Notes: a model not told the origin generated them from the letters alone. Shown: positions 1-11,400, numbered from the stretch's first letter. The stretch is DNA of 64,000 nucleotides from Pseudoscleropodium purum (GCA_963969395.1 OZ017796.1:4280501-4344500); one strand, 5' to 3'. Program-made: numbers and translations.

Positions 1-1096
1 GGTGGCGACGGACCCCTACGGGTTTTCTGCTCCTTTTTGTGCTTTTAGGGTTTTTACCCTTTGTATATAAATCGGTTCCTGCGATGGGAACTGGGAGTTG
101 TTCATTTTGCAAACTTCTTGTACCTTTCTCTTCTCCTCATTGTGTGTCTCTCTCCAGCGCGACAGGATTGTATGATGTGGAGTTAGGATAGTACGAGTTG
201 GTTTGCAAGTGATTTCTCCCCTTGGTGTTTATTTTCCGATCCTAGGTGCATGTGAGTAGGTACTGAAGAGTTGGGAGTGAACTTAGTTCCTCAGCACGTC
301 TAGAGTTTGAGATTCCGGGTGAGAAAGCTGTTGTTAGGCTAGGCGGGTAGGGAGGGATTCCTTAGCTGCGCTAGAACTCCCGGGTGGGAAATCCGGTTGA
401 GTGTCCGATCTCCTGTGAGGTCTCACCACCCGTATGGGTAACGGAAGAACTTTAGTTGATGTTGGAACGGACGGGTGCACTTGTAACCACCTGTCTTCGC
501 ACGGATCGGAAGTAGCATCAAGGTCGTTGTAGTACGAGAGGGTCGAGTGTGGGGTCTTTGTGTGACCTACGACCCGGATTGCTATCTGGGTTGTTGTGAA
601 GGACCAAACCGGATCCGGATTAGCTTAGGAGTTTAGAAGGTAGGACAGTGGGTCTTCAGCCACTATAAGTCACGGAAGGAGTGGTGGGCCTACCACTCTC
701 AAAATTAAGCGGCGACCCCTCTGATGGTGAAACAGAGGCAAAACTAAACCGGATAGGATTACGGGTACAGAATGACCATCCGGACCGGATTGGTCAGGAC
801 GGATTTCCAGGATCAGAAATTGTGAGATCCTGGGATTTGGGTATTTGTACGGACCGGATAGTTAGTAGGACCGGAAGAAGGAGTAATCCGGTCTGTAGTT
901 ATCCGGTGTGTTGGTATTTCTGGTTCTAGATCTAGGACCGGAAAGTAAGATTGGGATACTGACTGAGCTTAACTACTTAATAGAGCTAGATACTTCACAG
1001 GATCTCGTGGGTTCGATCTTTAGAGTCACTTAGTTATACTCTAGAGCGATTTTTGTGAGTATAATGGGGAATTGACCTGCCCTGTGCTGCGACAAC
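1..1096 (+). repeat. LTR-like GC-richer segment, unclassified
   Basis: No protein is recognisable here. Base composition is clearly richer in GC than the flank that follows. A TATA-like TATATAA at 64-70 comes just after an 'AGGGTTTTTACCC' stretch, and a small hairpin (GTTCC...GGAAC) lies at about 76-91. This looks like the U3/R part of a plant LTR read on the plus strand. The segment stops abruptly at about 1096, where minus-strand gypsy RNase H sequence begins. Its orientation is opposite to that gypsy element, so it is probably a different element that joined or inserted there. Short CCGG-containing motifs (GGACCGGA and variants) recur between about 600 and 945. The left boundary is outside the window, no matching second LTR was found, and the class is an inference. 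Confidence 0.4.
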
Positions 1097-1099
1097 GAT

Positions 1100-1819
1100 C
1101 TTCAAAATTTATAAACTAGTCTTTAATCTTAAATGCATCAAGATCTTTGAAACTATTCAAAAGTTGTTGCTTGATATCAAACACTAAAGAATCAACGACA
1201 AAATTTTTCTGAACTTCTTCCAAGAAACTAGAATCAATTGGAGCGAAAACATGAGTCACTCGTAAACAAAGGTGTTCAGACTTCAAAAGTATTGTCTTTT
1301 GTTGATCATATGCTACTTTACCTTCCTTAGGAGTAAGGTTGGAACGTCAAGACAAGGCATCTAGTAATCCTTGTTGTTTTCCAAGTCAATGGATGATGTC
1401 AAAGTCAAATTTGGATAAAGACATGTTTCAACGAGTTTGACAAAAATTTAGAGCACAAGTAGACATGGAATATTTAAGATTCTTGTAATCAGTATATATT
1501 GTCATTTGATAAGTAGTGCCTTTGAATAAATGGTGCCAATCTTGGAAGGAATTTACAATCGCAAGCAATTCTTTGTTGTAGATCTCGTAATTGATTTTTG
1601 TAGCACTAAACTTCCTTGAACAGAAAACAACAGGATGGAGTTTTTTTACCTTTATCTGATTGCAATAACACTACATCTAAGGCGAAGTCTAAGGTGTCTG
1701 TCTCCATAAGAAAAGGTTTCAAAAAGTCAGGATGAACCAATATTAAAATTGTTGTAAAAACTTTTTTCAGGTCTTAAAAGGCTTTTTCCACTTTGCAACT
1801 CCAGTTGAGGGTGTCCTTA
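1100..1819 (-). pseudogene. RNase H domain of the gypsy element (broken)
   Basis: The minus-strand translation in changing frames gives RNase H landmarks: a TD.LDFAL.VVL.Q segment (usual TDAS-D-ALGAVL-Q) around 1680, and then DHKNLKYSMST and FDFDIIH..GKQQG..DALS, the typical C-terminal RNase H and tether of plant gypsy elements. At least three in-frame stops replace conserved Trp or Arg residues in the last of these. It follows the RT directly, as expected in pol. No integrase follows, because the element is cut at about 1097. Confidence 0.75.
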
Positions 1820-3078
1820 CAAGTAAATCACATGAGAGGAGTAGCAATTCACAAATAGTTTTTTAGTAAACATTTGATAAAAGTTTGCAAAATCAAGAAA
1901 ACATTGAACATCACATATAGTCTTGGGTACTGCCCAATCTTGAACGGTTTGAATCTTCTTCAGGTCCATCAATACTCCATTGCTAGAGATGATGTATTCA
2001 AAAAATTTGACTTGAGATGTATGAAAAATGCATTTCTTGAACTTTGCACACAATCTAGTAGGATTGACAGGACGGTCGGACGTCCGGGACGTCTGGACGT
2101 GGACGCTATGTCCGCAGCGTCCACTGACATTCGCAGACGCCGTCCACCCCGTCCACCCGTCTGCCCCGCCCTGTCCATCCGCCCCCGTCTGCCTCACCCG
2201 CCCGCCTTCCGACGGCGGAAGGGAAGCTGCGTCCGCTGGCGTCCGTGCGGACGGACGTCCAGGTTACAGACGCCTTTTTCGGGCGGACGTAGAGATTCGT
2301 CAACCCTGCAATCTAGCATCTCAAAGTTTTTCCAAAACAAGCCTCATGTACTCTCCATATTGGCTTGTGTCCTTTGAGTATATCAAAATGTCATCCAGAT
2401 AGCAAACGGCAAAAATATCCAAAAATTCACAAAAAATATCATTCATCAAATGTTGAAAGATGGTTGATGCATTTGTTAGCCCAAAAGGCATAACATTATA
2501 TTCAAAATGGCCATACCTCATCAAAAAGGCAGTCTTCCATTCATCGCCTTCTTTAACTTGCACCAAATTGTAAGCTCCTCTCAGATCAATTGATGTAAAT
2601 CTTTACTTGGCCAAGTTGGTCCAAAAGTCCATCTATAAGTGGCAACGGGTATCGATTCTTGATTGTCACCTTATTGACGACGATAGTCAACACACATGCA
2701 TAAAGATCCATCTTTTTTCTTCATGAAAAAAATCGGAGCGCTAGTTGGAGACTTCGAATGTTGAATGAAGTTCTTTATAAGGTTTTCATCGATATACTCC
2801 TTCAATGTAGCTAGCTCATCGTGAGATAAGTTATAGATAGGTCTGAATGGTGGTTGAATACCTTTTTCTAAATTGATAGTGCAATCATATGGCCGATATT
2901 GGAGCAATATATCTATGTTCTTCTTCTCAAAAACATCTTGGAAATCCTTATATTGCTTCAAAAGTTTTGTTGTATTGGAACTATCATTTCTTGCTGGCAT
3001 TACATATGTTACAAATACAACTCCGGTCTTTGCAGTATGCATAAAAGCTCGAGCTTTAAGAAATAAAGGTTTTCTCAA
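1820..3078 (-). pseudogene. Reverse transcriptase of the gypsy element (broken, MITE-interrupted)
   Basis: The N-terminal RT part (3078-2671) shows a KGIQPPFRPIYNLS-like motif and SAPIFFMKKKDGSLCMCVDYR, the usual 'SPVLFVKKKDGSLRMCVDYR' block. After a frameshift, 2566-2321 carries MPFGLTNAS and the catalytic YLDD (Asp pair at about 2395-2390). The frame is then split by the insertion at 2059-2308 and resumes with LCAKFKKCIFHTSQV and DVQCFLDFANFYQMF, the classic RT/RNase H connection (usual 'SFLGFANFYRRF'). The catalytic motif survives, but the gene cannot be translated intact. Confidence 0.88.
2059..2308. mobile_element. GC-rich hAT-type MITE nested in the gypsy RT
   Basis: This 250-bp insert interrupts conserved RT coding sequence exactly between LVLEKL(R) and (R)LCAKFKKC. 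It is flanked by a perfect 8-bp direct repeat CAATCTAG (2051-2058 and 2309-2316), the target duplication length of hAT elements. Its ends are imperfect inverted repeats: TAGGATTGAC at the left and, read inward, CAGGGTTGAC at the right, both hAT-like. The insert is strikingly rich in G+C and CpG compared with the AT-rich host element and contains more than ten GGACG/CGTCC pentamers in both orientations, likely subterminal repeats. There is no coding capacity; the several overlapping ORFs here are composition artefacts. Removing the insert and one duplication closes the RT reading frame across the junction. Confidence 0.82.
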
Positions 3079-4049
3079 CTTACATAACGAAAGTGTTTCT
3101 TATTTATCTAAAGATTTTGATATAGAAGATTTATGAGGAATAAACTCTATACTATGGTCAGGCTAGTTTATATGAGAGTTATATCTTTCAAGCTAGGAGA
3201 GTTTTAAAATAATAGGGTTAGAAGGAGAACGGATAATATTATAAATTATATGGCTACTATGATTTTCTATTGTCATTTGTAATGAAGTTGTTTCATGGGT
3301 AACATTATGTTGAAGAAGGATAATGAACTATTTGGAAATTACCCTTTTAGTTAATAAGTTTGTTCCAAGGGAGGCTTGTCAATGGGAATTTTATATCAAA
3401 AGGAAAATGATCTTTGACTTCTAGTTCTATCTAAGGATCTATTTCCAACTCAATTGCTCAACACTCCAAAATAGACTTCTTATACAACATCAACAAATTT
3501 TATTTGTTCTAATTACTCACAAGATATATAATCAAACACCTATAGATCTAACAACATTCAACATGCACTTTTTATACACACTTATTCCAACTTGAATTCA
3601 CTCACATACATTGCAACCAATTAGGCCTAAAATTTTATCATATTAATTGAAATGGTAAGCACATCAGCAATTACAAATTTTTAAGATTTTAAATATATTC
3701 CAATCATATTTCAATCACTACATTAAATTAGTTTTTTACTCAATTCATCATCAAATTTCACAACCACTTAGTATACTCAATCTTCCTACTAGCTTCCATC
3801 ACTAACTTCATAACTCCATTTCATCCACACATCCATTATACAAAAAGACTAAAAATACGTAGCTAACTAGGGCTAGGACTCACATTGGCAATCTCAATAA
3901 TGGATGAGTGAAAATGAAATGAAAAACCATCCTAATAAGCAACCAAAACTTGATGGTTACCAATTAGGAAGAAACGACCTAACTACATGTATACTACCCA
4001 ATTATATATCAAAAATTCAAAATTCAATACCAACTAGGATATCTACACA

Positions 4050-4199
4050 TTACCAAAAGCTAAAGGTCTTCCATCAATAACCTCAACATCTATTGCCTTT
4101 GTCTTTTGAACTAATGATATCTTATGTAATTTGGCAAAAGACTCGTCTATAAAGCATGCAAAGGCTCCAAAATCTATTAATGCATGAGTTTCAATCTCT
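4050..4199 (-). pseudogene. Retropepsin (aspartic protease) remnant of the gypsy element
   Basis: The minus-strand translation gives ETHALIDFGAFACFIDESF followed by KLHKISLVQKT and EVIDGRPL. This matches the gypsy protease core 'ALIDSGATACFID', but the active-site D-S-G reads D-F-G, so the nucleophile motif is degenerate. It lies between the zinc knuckle and RT, as expected. Confidence 0.65.
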
Positions 4200-4353
4200 G
4201 AAGGACCTAAACGTATAGGTATTGTAAATCAAGGACTAGGATTTGCAGATAGTATAGGACCTAAAGATTTCAAAAGCGGTGTTGAATCCAACTGCATGGT
4301 CCCTACTATGGTTGGAAGTCGTTGTTTTTCTATTGAACGTTTTTGCTCTAAAT

Positions 4354-5319
4354 TCAAGAAGTATGTTGTTGCTTCTTGGGGCAAGCATCAAGTTTGTATC
4401 CTTCTTCTCCATAATAAAGATACAATCCTTCTTGTCTCCCATTTATTCTTTTTTGTTCAATTAAAGGCTTAAATTGAACTACATCAATTTGCATGTCTTC
4501 AACTTCAGATGCCTTGTTTGAAGCTCTAGTGGAAGCGATAGCAACGTAGTTGGCATATGATCGTGGCAAGGTCCATGTTCACTTCTTTTGTTGATGTTCA
4601 AATAATCGGTTGTTGCATTTGACAATTTGAAAAATTGCTTTGTTAAGTGTCATAGGGTCTAATAAGGAGAGTAATAAATTTTTCACTTTATCACATAAAC
4701 TATAATAGAATTGGCTTACTAATGCTTGTTCTCCCCAGTTGATATTGCAAGCTAACTAGTGAAAGTTAGAAGCATATATTGCTGCTGGTTAGTGATCTTG
4801 TGGCAAATTTTGAATCTTTGTTATCACAACACGTGTCTTATCATATTCACTAAATGCTTTTTTGAATGCAACTAAAAATGCGTCAAAGTTGTCAAGAATT
4901 GAAGAGTTCTTTTTGTAAAGTGGTGCAAACTAAGAGAGTACTTGCTTGGATAATAAAATTCTTACCAATCCAATATGAGTTGCATCTATCGTATACCGTT
5001 GAGGTTGTAGCATTAAAACAAGTTGAATTTGGTTGATGAAACCTCGGAATTTTGAATACGCATCATCAAACTTCTTAAAAAGGTTGATTCTAGGCTCTTT
5101 CATGTTACTGTAAAGTGAGCTTGATGCTTATAATCTTGAATTTGGCGAATTGTTAGTTTGCATCACTAGTACATGGATTAGATTGATTGGTTCTTGAGGC
5201 TTCGCCTCCAAGCCACATTGTCTTAAATTCAACTCTTATATTTGCTTAAACATGTGTTTGCGATCCATATTCATACCCATTAGAACAGCCTTGATAGTGT
5301 CTAGTTTCGAGTTCTCCAT
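4354..5319 (-). pseudogene. Gag polyprotein of the gypsy element, with degenerate zinc knuckle
   Basis: A start MENSKLDTIKA lies at 5319 on the minus strand. Downstream, in shifting frames, come FRGFINQIQLVLMLQPQRY, a capsid-like segment of plant gypsy Gag, and NNRLFEHQQKK. Near the end (4420-4390) a zinc-knuckle relic reads LYLYYGEEGYKLDAC: the spacing of C-x2-C-x4-H-x4-C is kept, but the first two Cys and the His positions carry other residues, two of them Tyr, as expected from G-to-A or C-to-T decay. Several in-frame stops make it non-coding. Confidence 0.7.
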
Positions 5320-5503
5320 GATCGCTTCGCTTACTCCGTCCTTTGGATAAACAAACGTAAAATCCTAATAAAACACGTTTATGATGACTACATGATCTCA
5401 TAGAACTGGGACAATAAATGAAGTAGGTTGAACCAATAGTCTTTCAAACCCTACCTCACCAAATCAGTTGACAATTATCTCTCTAAGTTTTTGCTTGGAT
5501 TTA

Positions 5504-5512
5504 CTGATAACA
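5504..5512 (-). other. Primer-binding-like site of the gypsy element
   Basis: The minus strand reads TGTTATCAG directly after the proposed LTR end. This is one mismatch from the TGGTATCAG start of the initiator-tRNA-Met primer site used by many plant LTR elements. The following bases match poorly. It was used to place the inner LTR border at about 5513. Confidence 0.35.
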
Positions 5513-6178
5513 CGAATATTAAGATTGGAATTGAACTCTTCAATAGGTAGTCTATTCAGATCCATAAACTTCTATACTAACGACATAGAAGGACCTTCAA
5601 GAATGAAGAGTTTGAAGGCAACAACACCAGTTTAGAAGTGGATAATCCGCAACTTCTAAAACACTTCATGCACTTCAAATAGAGGAGTAATCCATGCTCT
5701 AGTTAAAAGAAATGAAGTTTTGATGACGTTGAAGGCGGTCTCAATAAACTATCAAGGACAAACTAGAACAGAAGAAATTGGAGAGGAAAATCTCTAAAAG
5801 ATATGAGATAGAAGTTCATCTAAAATTCAAATGTATTTCAAATGGCAGAGGTATACAAAACTAGCGCAAAGTTCAAGCAGAGGCTAGGTGCTATGAACTG
5901 AAGGTTGAAAGGAGTTGTTGAGACTGAAGAGCTTCTCAATCTCAATTGCTATTTATACTAGAGGATGTTAAGCTTCTTTCACAAGCTTCTAGAAGCTTAG
6001 AATCTTTTTTAGCTACTTTTACCTATTGGGAAGTTTCTTGAGAAGCTTCTACAAACTCGGGAGCTTCTTGAGCTACTTCTATCTAAAATTTGTTAAGGAG
6101 ATTTTAGAAGGTTCAAGAAGGTTCCACAAAGTAAAAAACTTCATGAGAAGCTTCTTCTATCTTTTTATGTTTGTGACA
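5513..6178 (-). repeat. 5' LTR of the gypsy element
   Basis: On the minus strand the sequence begins TGTCACAAAC at 6178, a common LTR start, immediately after the decayed pogo-like sequence ends. It carries a promoter-like block (GAAnnTTC clusters, then TATAAATA) and a long untranslated stretch leading to the gag start at 5319. The 3' border is set by the primer-binding-like site and is approximate; the terminal CA expected at an LTR end is not preserved. The second LTR is missing from the window, so identity between LTRs cannot be used to date the element. Confidence 0.55.
5949..6157 (-). promoter_or_regulatory. LTR promoter: TATA box with heat-shock-element cluster
   Basis: A TATA box (TAGTATAAATAG on the minus strand) lies at 5960-5949. 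Upstream of it on that strand is a perfect four-module heat shock element, GAAggTTCaaGAAggTTC, at 6107-6124. A second one is at 5987-5999 (TTCtaGAAgcTTa, last module imperfect), about 27 bp from the TATA box. Further GAAnnTTC pairs occur at 6030-6037, 6042-6049 and 6147-6154. HSEs of alternating nGAAn modules bind heat shock factors. The Arabidopsis copia element ONSEN is a known case of an LTR with HSEs. Heat induction here is inferred. Confidence 0.6.
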
Positions 6179-8485
6179 TCCATTCACTGAGTTGCTTTTT
6201 GTACTTTTTCTCCAGCTTTCGCAACTTTCACAACAACAACTTTTGTTGCCTTTTGAGCTTGGACAACTTGGGCAACCTCTTTTGCCTTAGCTTTCTTAGC
6301 ACGTGCTTCTATTAACTCCTATTGTCAACGTTGTTGCCGGACTCTCTCCTTTTTATGTTGTGTTGCCTTTCACTTATGAATTTCTTCTTTCTCAGTTTTT
6401 ATCTACTTTTTTTCTTTAGTAGCTTCTTCCCTTGCCTTTTGCTCAACACGCTAGATGTATTGAGCGGAAGTTAGCATGATGGATTTACTGAAATCCATCA
6501 CATGATTATGTTTTGGGGAAGTCTTCTTGCTTGTTATGATAGAAAAAAACTATGAATTTTGTGATTAGATGAGGATTCAATTCATTGGTGTCTATTTCAC
6601 TTGCTTCTTCTATTGTAGAATGAACTTCTATAAAAAAATGTGCCATCTCAAAGCTTGTTTGTTGCTTGAAGAAGGCTTGTATTTCTACTTGAGCCAAGGT
6701 GACTTTCTTAGCCTATTGCTCATGTCTTGCATGTCCTAGTATGTTTTCCTGAAACTATTCTTCTTGGTCATCTTCATTTCCATTGTCATTGCTCTGTCAA
6801 CCTCTTGATTCACTATTATTGTAGTCAAAACATTGTTGTTCGTTTACAGAGTCTTGGGCATTTTCTTTGTTATGTTTAGTAGGTGTCCTAGACCATTGGG
6901 TTGATTCACCAGTTTCTTTGTAAACATTTGATAGGCCTAGCTGACTTGACACAACTTTACAATTTAGAAGATATATTCTTTTAGCTTCAAAAACGTTCTT
7001 GATGTTTCATACACTTAGGATCTTCATGAGTGCTAGACTCACCTACTAAGCAAGGGTATCTTTTTTAGTTGTTGCATTTATGTTTTAGAAGCTAGCTCCA
7101 ATAGTTATGATGTTGTTTGAAGTATTGCTTAAAAGGCTTGAACACATTCACGTCCAATGGTTGTAATGCATGTGATGTATGACTACAAAGGGTTAAGAAG
7201 TCAAGTTCTACACAATGAGCTTCATGTGCAACATCTAATATGACATGTGAATTGTGTCCGTCTAGGATTAGAAGATGTCTCTCAAGAGGAGAGATGTCAT
7301 CAAAATTGCAAACACTCTTAATGAAGTGATCAACCCAAAAAAAACTAATTCAGTTGTTATCCATGCTTTTGGTTGTGTGGCCATGGAAGCTTCATCTTCA
7401 CACATGCGTATGAAATCTTAATGGGTTTTTTTGCCACAAAAGATGTAAAATGATGGAATGGCTAACCTGACAGCATTGATACAAATAAGAACGGAAAGTC
7501 ATTCACATTGGTCAAGGACAATGGAATGCACACAACGAGGTTTTGTTTTGGCAATTATAGGACCCTTGCTATTCTTTCCAACTTGTACACCGAACTCATC
7601 ATAGTTCCAAATGTGTTTAGGTGAATATTTTTGAAAGTTGTACAACTCCTTCAAATTGTTGGAGAAGCTTGTAATATTTTTTGGACATAAGGCACAAGCT
7701 CGAGAACTTTCTAGTGCTTGTGACACTCTAAGGGTCAATTCAAGATGACGATGCTTCCATCATTTCATCTAGCCACCCTTTAGAATTCCATCAATGAAAG
7801 GTGTCCACCTAGATTTTGTAATTTCATAAACCTTAATCTTTAGTAATATAGGTCTCAGTCCATACACTAATTCACTTATGCAAATTACATAATTGACCAA
7901 TTGTTGTTCTTCCTCTATTGTCAACACTTCAAAAAGCCCCCGCTTTCGACTGTGATGTTCACTATAGCACCACTGCTTGAATGATGTGTAAGATATGTGA
8001 AACTCATCTGCAGCCTTCTTTATGCTCTGCCTATTATCAACTACCTCAATTTTTATTGAAGTTGTTCATTTGTCTAATTTCCATTCTTTTTCCTTGCTCT
8101 ATCCTTGCTTCTAATCATTTGTTGATTTTGATTACCTTGTTCTAGTTCCTCCGTTGATATGTCTTTTTTAGATTGTTATATATCTTGACCCACTATTAAT
8201 GTGTGTTGTCTCAATCTCCTTGTTGTAGCTGCATTTCTCTAAGCTTGGATTCTTTACTGAATGGAGTTGGTGAAGAGATGCACACTTGCATTTGAAACTC
8301 GATGGGGCGACCCTTGCAACTTGGTCCAAGCTACACACCAAGTGATTGTAAGGCTATCCATAGATGTCATTGTTGTTTTTGTTGCTTTTGTGAATTGTTG
8401 CACTTTCTCAAGTGGACTATACTCTAGCTCATCAATTACAAGGGTTACTATATTGTTTTTATCACAACAACTATTTGGCAACTAA
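6179..8485 (-). pseudogene. Decayed pogo/Tigger-like (DDE_1) transposase
   Basis: Minus-strand reading from about 8110: an N-terminal Psq-type helix-turn-helix remnant (ADEFHISYTSFKQWC-like, near 8000), then HIWNYDEFGVQVGK (first catalytic Asp at 7600-7598), CINAV..AIPSFYIF.GK, EASMATQPKAWITTE, LDGHNSHVILD (second Asp at 7262-7260) and SHTSHALQPLDVNVFKPFK (third Asp at 7154-7152). The last two Asp are 35 residues apart. These are hallmarks of the DDE superfamily endonuclease of pogo/Tigger/Jerky elements. A Lys/Glu/Ala-rich C-terminal extension follows to about 6200. The frame is broken by numerous stops and shifts. Terminal repeats were not resolved, so the element ends are approximate. Confidence 0.8.
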
Positions 8486-11400
8486 CTTCTTCATTAGATT
8501 TTTCTAGCATCAAGTTCTACATCTCAAACATGTTCCTAAAATTACTAATTTCTACTGTAAATCTAAATGGTATGATGTTGCTCTACAAACTACAACTCTC
8601 GATAGGATTTCAACAATTGTTCTCAAATGCATAGGACTCATCAAAATGAAAAACTTACCACTTTTTGCACCTTACTACTCTAAGTTGTAAGTCCAAAATG
8701 GTCCTCTTTTGTTCTCTTGTTTACTACTTTAGGGTTCCATTGTTTTATGTTATGGACAAGATGGTGTCCTAATGCTAATGCTCTTTGAATCTAATGTGGT
8801 TAATGTTTGCATTCAATGTGATTATTTCATGCATAATTGATGGTTATGCCAATTTGGACAAACCACCATTTAGTGTTGACAATTTTATATAGTTAATCAA
8901 AGTTGCTTTAATGAAACAATATTTGGAACAAATTCACATTAGTAATAAACAAATACAATTGGACTACTACATTTATGGCAAATTCAAGGATGCCCCATTC
9001 TAGCAAATCAAACCTTAATTTCATCTAATGTCCACAATAGGAACCCCTTTGCAACCATTCAAAATAGGTACTTCTACCTTAGTCTAATCCAATGCAAACC
9101 CTAGACATAAAAGAAGCATTTGCATCAATTAGTGTGGGGCTAGGGTCTGTGTACATGGTAATTTTGCAACCTCGTCCCTTATCTTTCTTTTCCATTTCAC
9201 CACTTTGAATGCAATGATATGGAATTCCTACTTGTACTACAGTGGCCTCATTGAGAAGAAAACCCTCCTATATTGTTTACAATGGCCAAACTAAAGAAGG
9301 TGAAGAATATCACGAGCCTAGTGGAAATGTATGAAAAAATTGAGAAGTTGAAGGAGTTAGTATATATGGTTATTGTAGCTGACAAAATCAATGTTGAGAA
9401 TTTAAGGATAAAAAAGAAATCAAAGAGATTGAAGTTAATATACACAAATTTTTAAAGAAAATAATCTTGAGAATTACTTTAAATGGATCATGTTGCAAAC
9501 TAACAAAGTGCAAAATGGAGAGTTGTATTATTATATTGCAAGTAATCATAAAGCTTTTGTTTAGCCTACACTTTATAAAATGTTTGGTTTGATTGTAATT
9601 GAGGTTATGTCAAGTAAACTTTGTATTAAGATTCCCCAACACAATTTAGCACCTCATTCAAATGGAGGTCTTTAAAGAGCTCAAAATATCTATAACAATA
9701 AGAATTGCTTGATAGATGTTGGAGTCACCATTGTTGCATTATGAATGCGTACATAGTGTAAAAATATATACTAATATGTTATTTTGATAGATTTGATTAT
9801 AATAATATAGAAAAAAGATGATATAATTTAAATAACTTCAAGACGGTGCCTTCTTATTATGGAATGGTTCATCTATTTAAGAAGAGGCAATCACTTGAGA
9901 GCTTCATCATTTTGGTGTAGTTTTTTTTGTTTTTATTTTAAATTTTATTACATTGAATTAGAGGTCTTTTTTTTAGTGTCAAGATGAAGCTAAAATTTCT
10001 TGTCCACCAAAGTAGCTTCATACAAAGTAATGATAGTATGGGAATCTTGAATGTGATGTTCAAGTGTTGGTAATCTTGTTGCAAGTCGGATGTATTGAGC
10101 CCAATAGTTGAGAAATGACATTTAAAAGGTGTTTTGAAGGTTTAAACAACAATTAAGACTATTGTATAGTTATGCTTATAAAGGGGAGTTGTGACTATCA
10201 ATGTTGGTTAGAAGGTAGGTGAATCTTTTAACTAAAGTGGATTGTACAAAATACGTTACAGCAGTTATCAAACACATCCTCAAGTTCTTGCAAATGGAAT
10301 GATAATTTTCTTGAAATTCTAGTTTTTTAACCCTATTAGACATATTTTAGTTTTTAGTTCTTCATTTTATGCTTAAAGTATTTTTTTTAAATAATTTTGT
10401 ATTTGTGAAGTTGTATAAAGAAAGTATTCAAATAGTTTGCTTTTTAGTAACTTTGGATTGATTTATCTTTTAACTAATAATTTTAAATTAATCTTATAGT
10501 CAAAATAAATGACTTTTGGTTGATATGAGAGCCACTTGATCAAAGTGTAGGCTGAAATCTACTTGACTTGTGTGATTTAAATAAAAGAAGATGGAGAGAA
10601 AAGGGGCAATATTCATCATTTCTTTTATTATAGTTTGTAAAGCCTGAAAGTTTGAGAGGACATAATAAGTTGTATTTGAAGAATTTTAAAATGAAATTTA
10701 TAAGAGTTGTATATCATGGTGTTGTGTTTTCAATTAACCTCACTTGTTTGATTTTTTTTTTAAATGTCATAAATTGTATTATCTTTCTATGAAGCTATCA
10801 CTCATCCTATTTTGAGTTTGTATACGTGAGTTGTGAGTAACAAAGTAAAAAAGGATTTATTGCCCCTCTTTTTTTAAGGTCAAAACTTTAGATGGCCATA
10901 GATGTTGAACAAAATTTTAGAATGAGTTCAAATTTGAAGGAAAAATAGAAAATTGTATTAGCTTTCTAAAAAGACATCATTCATTTCATTTGGATTTTGA
11001 ATAAATGTACAAGACCAATTCAAAATTCAACAAAAGAGAAAAAATTGGAGTTGGGAGTTGAAAAAGTCTTTGAAGACTTGTGTGTTGTGGCTTGTGACTT
11101 GTTTTTTCTTGTAAACTTTGTTGTTATGGCAACATAGGTGAAACCGTTGCTTAATTTCATTTAATATTGTGGATACAATAAAGTGGTGTTCATCACCTAC
11201 ATGTTTGTACTTTGTTGTTCCCATTGATAAGGCACAATTGTTGTTCATTATGAATTTGAAGTTTAGAAGCCTATCTCTCAAACGGTTCAACTTGTGGTTT
11301 GGCCATTCTATTTTATCCGTCCAAAGCTTGTGGTTTCTTAGCCCTATACTAAATCATAAATCAATCTAAAACTATACAAGATAGATCAATAGGAAACAGT

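Larger units (their letters stand above)
1097..6178 (-). mobile_element. Decayed Ty3/gypsy LTR retrotransposon, 3'-truncated
   Basis: Read on the minus strand, the order is LTR (6178-5513), primer-binding-like site, gag (from 5319), a degenerate zinc knuckle, protease, reverse transcriptase and RNase H, which is Ty3/gypsy order. Integrase and the 3' LTR are absent: homology stops at about 1097 against the LTR-like segment. The reading frame is broken by many stops and frameshifts, several of them Trp or Arg codons turned into stops, as expected from C-to-T decay. A 250-bp MITE (2059-2308) is nested in the RT. At 6179 the element abuts a decayed pogo-like transposon. The element is not autonomous. 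Confidence 0.85.

Noticed and set aside
1817..2402. Several overlapping ORFs of 65-167 codons on both strands
   Set aside because: They exist because the GC-rich MITE lacks stop codons. Only the RT-like part on the minus strand has family similarity.
9273..9455. 60-codon Lys-rich ORF
   Set aside because: Length and composition are expected by chance in this AT-rich stretch and no motif is present.
10602..10866. Inverted GGGGCAATA pair as a sibling of the MITE at 22130
   Set aside because: The motif faces the opposite way relative to the enclosed sequence and no target duplication was found, so it is only noted in the spacer entry.
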